Below are positions 56,340-64,000 of a stretch of DNA of 64,000 nt, piece by piece; position 1 is the stretch's first letter, and the number at the start of each line of letters is the position of its first letter. This DNA is from Norana najaformis (taxonomy: Eukaryota > Annelida > Clitellata > Crassiclitellata > Hormogastridae), in the NCBI GenBank assembly GCA_964023275.1, contig OZ029917.1, forward strand, positions 27,346,505-27,410,504. The letters run 5' to 3'. The notes under the pieces were generated by a model. The model was not told where the DNA came from. It ran no database searches and saw only the letters and a list, made by a program, of their open reading frames with translations. The position numbers were made by a program, and so were the translations under genes.

Positions 56340-57140
56340 TTTTGCTGTATATTAAAAAAGATGTGAGTACTTCATGTAAGGCGGTCAAAATGTTGCAAGC
56401 ATGTGGGATAAGTGAGCAGGCACAAGCATGGATTCAAAGCTGGTTATCCAACAGAAGGCAAAAGGTAGGCATGGGAGACAAATATTCTGGCTGGACAAGA
56501 GTGATAAGCGGAGAGCCACAAGAATCAGTTGTTGGGCCACTGCTGTGCATAGTTTTCATTAACGACACAGTTGATGGAATTTTGTTCAAAATTTCTAAGT
56601 TTTCGGATGACACAGAACCAGGTAAAGCAGTTGGTGATGAAGAAGAAGCGGAGGTTCTTAGACAGAATCACAGGGGAATGTACAAGTGATGACAGGACTG
56701 GTAGGTGCTTTTTATTTTGGAGAAAATGCTTGACGGTGCATATGAGAAAGAGAAATTTTTCAAAAGAAATGGAGAATAAGGAATTGAAAGTAAGTGAGGA
56801 AAAAAGGGACCTGGGAATGATTATGCATAGGGGTGCAAAACGTTCAAGGCAATGTGCTGAAGCAGCAAAAAAGGCTAACTCAACCTTAGGTATTATCAAG
56901 AGGACGATAATAATTAATAAACAGAAGAGTACAGTACTGAGGTTGTACAAATAATTGGTGAGGCCCCATTTGGAATACTGTATCCAGGTATGGAATCCAT
57001 GTCTGAAACGTGATATAGAACAACTAGAGAAAGTGCAGAGGAAAGCTACCAAAATGAGCTGTGAAGAAAGGTTGAAAAGATGTGGAATAATGAATCTCAC
57101 ATTTAAAAGCTTGTTAATTAATCAGTTATTTTATTTTTAA
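56340..57140 (+). pseudogene. Jockey-superfamily LINE fragment
   Basis: AQAWIQSWLSNRRQKVGMG, SGWTRVISGEPQESVVGPLL (GVPQGSVLGPLL decayed), FINDTVDGI, SKFSDDTEPGK (FADDTK decayed), then in another frame ELKVSEEKRDLGMIMHRGAK, RQCAEAAKKANSTLGIIKR and [24 protein letters not shown] different and distinctive clade from the L2 copies. Two frames with stops; dead. Confidence 0.8.
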
Positions 57141-57405
57141 CATATTTCTCATCCATACTATTAATAGTGTATAATATTGAGTATGTGAGTTATATATAAT
57201 GTATAATAACATACAAACAGGCATACATGCATACAGTATATAAATATACACACACACATATATGCACACACTGATGAATTAAAGAATAACTTTTGTGAAC
57301 GAGCGACATTTAGTCGACATCTGAGGCAAACAGCGACATCTAGTGTTCTCTAAATCAGACCGATTTCTTCCGCGATGTTGGCGCTACATGTCGTCACAAG
57401 AAGTC

Positions 57406-57445
57406 GGAAAAATCCAGAGGCGCGTAAAGGCCACTCGTAACCCGG
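57406..57445 (+). repeat. Dispersed 40-bp repeat, copy 2
   Basis: GGAAAAATCCAGAGGCGCGT and AAAGGCCACTCGTAACCCGG, the same motif as at 50944-50982. Both copies are in introns of the Turtle/IGSF9-like gene. Confidence 0.6.
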
Positions 57446-58554
57446 AGCAACCGACTCTTTCGGACTAAGCTGCAGAATCTTCCATCTTTCTTCCCATCGG
57501 CTCCATATAGACCTATATCAAACCGTTTGCCTGGTCTGCGATTAATGATGGGAAGGAGAACACTCTGAGTGTAATTATTATCAAAGGCGTCTACCGTGTT
57601 CTGCGGGCGCCTCGTTCTTTTACCAGTCTCCAGGGACTCCTATTCGCCGACTGATGGAAGACTTAAGACGTGCCTCGCCTACTCATCGCCCACAAAAGCC
57701 GATATTGGCCGACTGAAAATTTATGCCCGACTTGGACTCATGTTACCCCGAACGTCGGTCTCTTCCGTTAACACCCACTTCCTCCTACTCTTCTCCTTCG
57801 CCTCCTTTCGTCATTCTCTTTCTCTTTCTTTCCTCTTCTGCTTTCGATCCTCATAGTCCTCATCTATCCATCTCCCCTTCTCTTCTTTAGTCTTCATCCT
57901 GCCTCTTCTCTTCACTCCTCTTTTCCTCCTCTTCCATTCGCCCTCCCTCTTTGTCCTCTTGGGCTCATTGTAGTCGTTCTTGATCTCAATCTGCCCGTAA
58001 ATTGTGGCCTCCTGGATGTTCACATGGAAGCCAAAAGCATATCTCACCGATCTCCTTGGAAAATCTATAGCTCTAGTCGCGTCTCACGATCGAACGATAG
58101 ATTGTGTCATATGATGCGGATTAGGCTTAGAACCTCATTGGCCCAAACACATCAACACCAGTTTCTCACCGCCTTCACAGTCTGACAAATATTAACAATA
58201 ATGAAATCGCCATAGTTTAACAATAGGAATTCATTCCACCGAGATCAAAAAACGATAGCGCCTCAGCACATCGACCGATATCTACGAGTTATCCATCCAC
58301 TCTCACCTAATCTGACGTGATGCGATCTGACCTGATCTATTCTTAAGAACCCGGGTCGTTTTGAGATCAGAAAATATTGAGTCCGGGCACAAAGCATGAC
58401 AACCCTGGCGTTTAATTTATGAGGGTGGAGCAGCAACAGCCTAACTCCCTTAAAGAAGTAGGCTTACTGTTAAATGCGTCCCTGATTAGGCTATATGAAC
58501 AGGTTACATAGATAGGCTACGTGTGCCTATATAGCCTACATGCGTACATGTACA

Positions 58555-58760
58555 TGCAAGGGATGCAGTAATTGGTAGGCTTCTTGTACTTAGGCCACAG
58601 ATATGAATTATCTAAGAAACTGAAAGAAATATTAGGGCAGAAATTCTTTAGTGCTAGAGTTGTAGACCTGTGGAATAGTTAAGATGATAGAACCGTCTCA
58701 GTGGAGACTATCGTAGCTTTTAAGAAGAACCTAGGAAGGATTGGCTGTTAAACATTCCGG
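58555..58760 (+). pseudogene. Jockey-type LINE C-terminal piece
   Basis: YELSKKLKEILGQKFFSARV, VDLWNS, then after a stop DDRTVSVETIVAFKKNLGRI. This is the C-terminus expected for the element at 56340-57140 (RVVDLWNSL-D-TV-V-AFKK-L), separated from it by about 1.4 kb. Confidence 0.65.
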
Positions 58761-59049
58761 TTAATTTGCAGTGATTCTAACATATATTGCATGTGCTCTG
58801 AACCATTTAAAACCTTTGTTATGTTATGTTGCCATGATATGTTAAGTCTACAGTCAGGCACTTTCGTCTGCTACCCTCACCAGCTCTCTTCCAGCTATAA
58901 GCACCAGCTCTTTACGTCTAGACAAATTATGTGCATCGGCGTTTTGGTCACATCAGTTTCTGTTATTGCGAGACATGAGTTGATGCAAGCGTGGGTTAGC
59001 ATTTGGAGCAACATCGATCAGTTTAAGCAGGTCATAGCTGCGTGATGCC

Positions 59050-59640
59050 TTTGTTGATGCTGATGGTTTATGCTAACGATCTTTCGAAGTGTCGAGTGAA
59101 CCTTCGACTCGTCCGATATGCAGCGTAGAGTTAACTCGAGGAAAAATCACAATCTTTGACTTCTGTATGTATTAGTAAATATACGGACAGTTCAGTGACA
59201 ACAGTACCTAGTCGACACACAGTTTTAAAAACAAAAACAACTCTCAATTCAATCACCTGCGTACACGAAATACTACCGCTACAAAATCTTTCTCGCGCTG
59301 TCTCTTTACAATGTACTCGCAATCACTTTACATAGACTGTTTTCCGCTAAGTCGGCAGACAAACCTAGACGCGCATCCCGCTTTTACGCAATCGTGAATA
59401 TTTCCAAAACTGTCCGCTATTGCGCTAGCAATAATCGGCAGTTTTCCAAAAACCTGCCGATTCATCACAACATTGGATTGACGTTTTCTCGCACGATCGC
59501 ACCACCTATATAAATGCCCGTCGGCACGAATCAGCTCACCTGCCCGTAGGACGTCGCCAGCCAATCACAAATACGTCAACAATTCAATGACTCATCGACA
59601 TGACGTCACGGAAGCTTCCACTACAAATGCACTTCAAATA
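59050..59640 (-). mobile_element. LTR-like repeat, copy 3
   Basis: Shares GCAGCGTAGAGTTAACTCGA, GGACAGTTCA and, on the minus strand, TGATTGGCTGGCGACGTCC with copies 1 and 2. A TATA-like TTTATATAGG lies near 59510 on the minus strand. In the long intron between Ig1 and Ig2. Boundaries are approximate. Confidence 0.4.
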
Positions 59641-60098
59641 TTCTGAATCATGTGACGAAGCCTGCGTCCGTTAAGTGTCGCGTTAAATAAAAACCATTCA
59701 TTGCATCGCTGGGCTATCTATATTTAGTGTGTCGATGCATTAATATGTAGCGACTTTTTACCAATGGGCCTTTGAGTTGCGAAGCCTTAGCTGACCGTAG
59801 GACCTCTAGCGGCCTAGAAGGTCACTGTGACCCTGTATGAAGACAAGTTTCAGCAGTCGACGAATAGCGATTGACGAGTCGATGTCTAGCGTTTGACGAG
59901 GTTTAAGTGGACTTTTGAGATTGTTCGAAGTTTGTGCTCCTAGCTTGCAAACAGTGTTGAATCCCGAACACTGCAATGCAAATTCTTGCTAATATGTCTT
60001 ATCAGGAAATCTTCTACTAACACCATCACCTCCTTTCTTCTACTGGAATCACTTCTGAGTGCTGAGCTGTTTTATGGTCTTCAGGGTCCTTGTTCCGG

Positions 60099-60347
60099 TT
60101 ACTTTTCTCCACTAGACTTCCATACTTCTTCTGGCTGATGACCTCCTTCGCAGCTCCTAGGCGTTTCATCATTGTCTACGATTTTCTTTAAAGGGCACAA
60201 CCGCGCGCACTGCTTGCACGTAACTGCCGACTCATTGCCATCCTTGTTATCGCACATGCCGCAGCCAGTGCGCACAAAGGGTCGCTCTTCCTCTTCAGAG
60301 ACATTATTCCATGGAGTTATTTGAACATTTATCAAACCTCGTATCAC
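60099..60347 (-). other. Open frame with a cysteine cluster
   Basis: 82 codons containing GCGMCDNKDGNE, TCKQCARLCPLKK. The spacing C-x2-C-x13-C-x2-C-x3-C recalls the cysteine-rich C-terminal domain of piggyBac transposases, but the match is weak and no catalytic region was found upstream. Could be chance. Confidence 0.25.
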
Positions 60348-60839
60348 GATCCATTACTTGTTTACTCTGTCCAGTATGCTGACTCACTAGGTTCCGCTTA
60401 CTCACTTCAGCCTACCTTTATTCTAATTTCTCTTAATATCACTCCCTTTGGCTGGTTTAGAACGCGCTAACGCCTTATTACTTTGATTTAACTAAAAAAT
60501 CTCACGCCTCTTGCAACAAATTGATTATTCTCACTTCCCGTTTAACCTAGACAACTTTCATCACTAAAACCAAGTTTTAGAACTCAAATTTTCACTTTTC
60601 TGCAATACAATACCGTCCTCTCGCAAAGTTTACAAAGCAAGTGTGAAAAGTATTTGTTGAATACAACAGACATTAATGTGACCAGACTCTTTATAAACTC
60701 CAGCCTTATGGTGCTTAGTCACATTTTGGTCTGCACTGGGAGGGAAGCTGTAGGAATTAGCGTATGGTGTGCATGTTTTTTTGGCTTATACTGACATCAA
60801 AAACGTCTAGCCTTCGTTGATTACTGCGTTGCTGTCTTA

Positions 60840-61015
60840 AGACTTGCCTTTTTCAGTTGGCTTGTCCTCGTAGGCTGTCTCTCTATTTCAGCGGACTCAC
60901 TTTCTGGATATTGACCTGATTGCAGCTTGAGTTTGGTGCACCATCGGTTGATTCCTTGTGCATTACACACTGGCGCTATAGAAGTTGCAAATTACAATTA
61001 CAATTGCTGTGTCAA
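60840..61015 (+). pseudogene. L2 3' end
   Basis: GTTTGGTGCACCATCGGTTG, CCTTGTGCATTACACACTGG and CGCTATAGAAGTTGCAAATT, then (ATTACA)n. The match to the 3' UTR of the intact L2 is clear. In the Ig1-Ig2 intron, with a second 3' end just beyond it. Confidence 0.7.
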
Positions 61016-61129
61016 AATCAGCACTTAAATAGGCAGGCTGAAGATTGTTCAGTTATTTATTTTTGAACTATGGACACAATTACTGCTAAAGAAATTGAAC
61101 GCACCTGGTCTGCCTGAAAGCAAATGCAT

Positions 61130-61236
61130 TAAATGTTCGGGCCTTTTCTCGGTGCCTTGTCCAAAATGCCTGTTCATGCTTTGTGTACTACGATAGCGGC
61201 GCTGTAGAAGTCGTTAGCTTAGATTAGATTAGATAA
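61130..61236 (+). pseudogene. L2 3' end with TTAGA tail
   Basis: GGTGCCTTGTCCAAAATGCC, GGCGCTGTAGAAGTCGTTAG and the tail TTAGATTAGATTAGATAA. Less than 110 bp remain. Confidence 0.55.
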
Positions 61237-61695
61237 TACACATCTCATAACCCAGTGAGAAAATATTTTACATTGTAAGTCAGGGCCGATGTGAATGTCT
61301 CTGACAGCCATAATTGATACTATTGTTGACATCAAGTTCTTTGCGCAGTATGCTTCTGTCACAAAATGCGCTATATTCTGAGACCTTACCTGGCGGGCGG
61401 GTAACTTACCTTGCTAGCGGGAAGGTAGGATGGGTTGTTGTGCATGGCAAAGGGCAAACGACGAGAGAGGAGGAGGACGACCGTATAGGGGTTTAAAGTC
61501 AGTCGCTGGGTGACAGAGCGAACTGAAGGAGGAATCAGGGAATTCGAAGGACGTTTTCGATTTGGACGGACTCTTGTAACTGAAAATAGCGTCTGTCGTA
61601 TCTTCTGTCTTTTAAATTGCGCTTTAGAAGTTTCCTCAGCAAATACATGTACGTTGGAATTGATCTGGAGATCGGAGTCAATTGTACGGACTTAC

Positions 61696-62112
61696 AGTTG
61701 ACAGCCAGGTAGACGGAGGTACCGTTGGCGGTAGTCTCTTCCGTACCATCGGCTCGGACGACCGTGCAATCGTACCAGCCCTCGTCAGTCGTCCGGATGT
61801 CCTTGATTTCGACGGCTGCATGCGGCATCATCCGGATGCGTCCTACGTAGAGGTCGTCGACGTGTGGCGGATAGCCATTGAACTGGATAAAGATGGGGAC
61901 CTCGCGACCCTTCTTGCGCCAGGTTACTATCTGCTCAGGAGGACGCCCCACAGGTAACGACGAGGAGTAGGATGAGGAGAAGGAGGAAGAGGAAGCAGCG
62001 GAGGATACGGAGGACGAAATGTAGGAGATGTCGCACTCGAGGACCTTGCTGCCGCCTATGTTGGCCGACTTACGAATGGAGCGTCTGTGGTCAACAGGCT
62101 CGTCAGCCACTC
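61696..62112 (-). CDS. Turtle/IGSF9-like, exon for Ig domain 1
   Basis: Phase 1-1 exon of 417 nt. The B-strand cysteine is in KVLECDIS, the C-strand tryptophan in IVTWRKKG, and the F-strand cysteine in DEGWYDCTVV. The segments EVPIFIQFNGYPPHV and VGRIRM are the most diagnostic Turtle/IGSF9 signature in the gene. A serine-rich insertion of about 25 residues sits between the B cysteine and the C-strand tryptophan, where relatives I recall have a short proline/glycine loop. The donor is T|GTAAGT and strong. The acceptor is less certain: I chose the AG in TTTGAAG because it gives phase 1, but another AG three bases downstream also does. Translation joins Ig2 as LAVN-S-PPVL, matching the usual family linker. 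Confidence 0.85.
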
Positions 62113-63764
62113 CTTCAAATATGAACGCAATAATTAGTTTATTTAGACACTTAGGAAAATGAGTGGTTCATTTGTAAGAAAACGCAATTTAAAGTGCCAA
62201 AGATTGAAAAGCATAAACCAAAGTAAGCAACTGAATCACATAAAGTGTAAGAACACATATAAACTAAAAGCATAAAACTGAAAAGCGAATAATGACATAC
62301 GAGATTCAAATGACGAAAGATCCGATCATAAGAAGGAAACTAAGATTTAATTTAAAAGACTAAAACTGTTCTTCTGGTGTGGGTAAGTGTTGCCCTAATT
62401 TAGGCTTTAGACTTCTGCAATTTAAAAGGTTTTGTGTAAAACGCGACTTACAAACAACGGGCCTAATCTAATCTCAGAGCTTATTTAGTGCTGTCAAAAC
62501 TGCAGACTTATTAATTGATTCAGTAAAGAAAGATATTAAATCTTTCCTTTTTTGAAAATCCTTCTGTTTGCTTCGATACAGCCTGTAAGCCTAATTAAGT
62601 AATCTAACTTTTCGCCTTAATTGAGACACGACACTTTTTGTCTTATAGATATGCGCCTATCAGCCGAGATGTTGATGTGGGTCCTATCAATTCCGTGGCG
62701 ACAATTAGTGTCTCCTGTAAGCAGGCATGGCCTTGAACAGTGAGAAATGCGTGAAACAAGGTTAGTGGCATTGTGACGGGTATATATAGCTTGAAATTAT
62801 TCTTCAAGCTTATTCATCAAAATTCAAAGTAGTGTCGAAAATGGAAGTCCAATATTTCCTCTGTTCTCTGATTAGAAAGCAGCAACAGGACAGAGAGAGA
62901 CAAACTGACATAAACGCAAAGACGGACGGACGGACAGACCAGCAGAGGAACAAATGAACTGTTGGATGAAGGAATGTGTCACTAAATTTGAAGTCTCGAT
63001 GACATTTTCAACAAAATAGATCATATAAATCTCCCGACCTCTTTTTCTAGAGTACACTATTGACTTAATGCAGATTTTTTGTTACATGTGAAATTTACTT
63101 TGTTTATACAATACATAGGCCTAAGTGCACAGCACACATATTTCGTCATTCTCAAACATGTTAGTTTAATGTAGTTCGAAGTGAGCAAATAAAGTGCGGA
63201 ACTGCTCAACTATGTGTAACTTATTCGCTGAACTCCTTCATTTCCTTCTCATATTTGCCTTTTTTCTCTTTCTAAGTTTGCGTCTCTCTTTCATAGCAGA
63301 TCCCGTTCCATTGTCAAAGCCTGTGATTACTACTATTCGTGAATTGTTACAGTCATTTATGTAGCGCCACTTAAGAGGAAACTCATCAGCAGAGCTTCGG
63401 AACCAATAATCGTCGTTAGCGAAGATAGTTTAAGACAGGCAGTGGCTCTGGAGTTGTTATCCTCGGTGCTGTACTTCAACAGGTAACCCATTCCGAACTG
63501 ATGAGCCAACCAGAACAGAATTCTGGACCATTGCAATGAAGAGGAACTTCCTTTCTCCTAAAACCAAATCTTGCTTCTCAGCCCAGTTTTGGCCCCGTCA
63601 TCGCCATCCATGGGGGACGGATAAGTGTAATGCACAGCCGACTGCATTCTGGCTGATTCGACGGCCACGTTTATCAATAATTCCGATGCTAACGAATCCA
63701 ATTGCAACTAACAATTGCCAACATAAAAACAGGGAGAGAACGTATCCTCTCTTTGATTACCCTC
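62113..63764. other. Upstream of the Ig1 exon, nothing recognised
   Basis: No signal-peptide exon with a phase 1 donor was found on the minus strand. A GACG/GACA-rich run lies at 62893-62945. Confidence 0.4.
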
Positions 63765-63842
63765 CTCCTCATCATCATCATAATCGTCAACATTATCATC
63801 ATCGTTATCGTAGTCGTCGTCGTCATCATCACCATCATCAAT
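63765..63842. repeat. (CAT)n/(CGT)n microsatellite
   Basis: CATCATCATCATAATCGTCA type run preceding an RT scrap. Confidence 0.9.
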
Positions 63843-63844
63843 TT

Positions 63845-63960
63845 TGAACCCATCTGTCTGTATGGATCTGAAATCTGGACACTGAGAGATCACAATGAGA
63901 CAAGAATATTTACAGCAGAAATAAGAAAAATTGCAGGAATCTCGTCAAAACAATTATCAC
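63845..63960 (+). pseudogene. RT C-terminal scrap
   Basis: ICLYGSEIWTLRDHNETRIF and EIRKIAGIS resemble the YGSETWTLR motif after the RT core of LINEs. Preceded by a (CAT)n array (63765-63842) that keeps the frame open. A similar GGACTTTGAGAGATCAAAAT string at 27522 may be a scrap of the same family. Confidence 0.5.
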
Positions 63961-64000
63961 TTTCCGCGCGTGGAAAAAACTAGGTGTTTCAACCTTTAAG

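Larger units (their letters stand above)
37450..62112 (-). other. Turtle/IGSF9-like adhesion gene, 11 exons (gene level)
   Basis: Single-pass immunoglobulin-superfamily receptor gene read right to left. The assembled exons encode five Ig domains, two FN3 domains and one membrane helix, the architecture of Drosophila Turtle and vertebrate IGSF9/IGSF9B, which act in neurite branching, axon tiling and synapse adhesion. Orthology is inferred from order and family signatures: PIFIQFNGYPPHV and VGRIRM in Ig1, NITYHWF in Ig3, DANPPVTRVTW in Ig4, DPPFFVLRPRLFYQ in Ig5 and SWLPGYDGGHPQFYILW in FN3-1. Exon phases are compatible at every junction, giving about 817 codons here. No signal peptide is visible, so the first exon probably lies beyond the window. 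Introns range from about 0.9 kb to 8.4 kb and are repeat-rich. Each exon is listed separately. Confidence 0.88.

Overview
The window is nuclear DNA from an invertebrate animal. Evidence: genes split into small exons with mainly GT-AG introns, extracellular module exons in phase 1-1, L2/CR1/Jockey non-LTR retrotransposons at every stage of decay, tRNA-derived SINEs, a hAT-type MITE and abundant trinucleotide microsatellites. The octamer TAGGCCTA and near variants recur throughout. I cannot place the phylum from this sequence alone.

Three genes are supported. (1) The minus strand from 62112 down to 37450 carries most of a Turtle/IGSF9-type cell-adhesion gene. I could join eleven exons with consistent phases: Ig1 (62112-61696), Ig2 (53316-53047), Ig3 (49324-49034), Ig4 (48174-47890), Ig5 in two exons (46430-46315, 44136-43980), FN3-1 in two exons (42638-42527, 41338-41166), a linker (40381-40280), FN3-2 (38796-38491) and a membrane-anchor exon (37673-37450). 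The signal-peptide exon is not visible and probably lies beyond the right edge; the cytoplasmic tail may be incomplete. (2) The minus strand from 20081 to 16161 carries a small secreted trefoil (P-domain) protein gene with two trefoil domains, reconstructed as four exons including a 24-nt microexon. (3) The minus strand at 33002-31311 is an uninterrupted, intronless 563-codon ORF of a multi-copy, transposon-associated invertebrate family, with its own TATA box and a cluster of CRE-like sites. A second repeat-associated ORF family survives only as a broken copy on the plus strand (27500-29230), split by a SINE.

Layout: 1-16 kb is gene-poor and holds LINE fragments, possible LTR and MITE structures and a decayed long LINE (13040-15925). 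16-20 kb is the trefoil gene, whose introns hold a SINE and a hAT MITE. 20-27 kb is LINE debris and microsatellites. 27-33 kb holds the two repeat-associated ORFs and one uninterrupted L2 reverse-transcriptase copy. 37-62 kb is the Turtle/IGSF9-like gene, its introns loaded with L2, Jockey, LTR-like and foldback repeats. 62-64 kb is intron or intergenic.

The most unusual signals are in the Turtle/IGSF9-like gene. Two successive introns are predicted to start with GC rather than GT. The second GC donor sits in a 37-bp unit (exon end plus donor) that recurs as four tandem copies downstream in the same intron, with an LTR-like insertion between the array and the exonic copy. Separately, a minisatellite of about 20 bp runs into the 3' splice site of the Ig3 exon.
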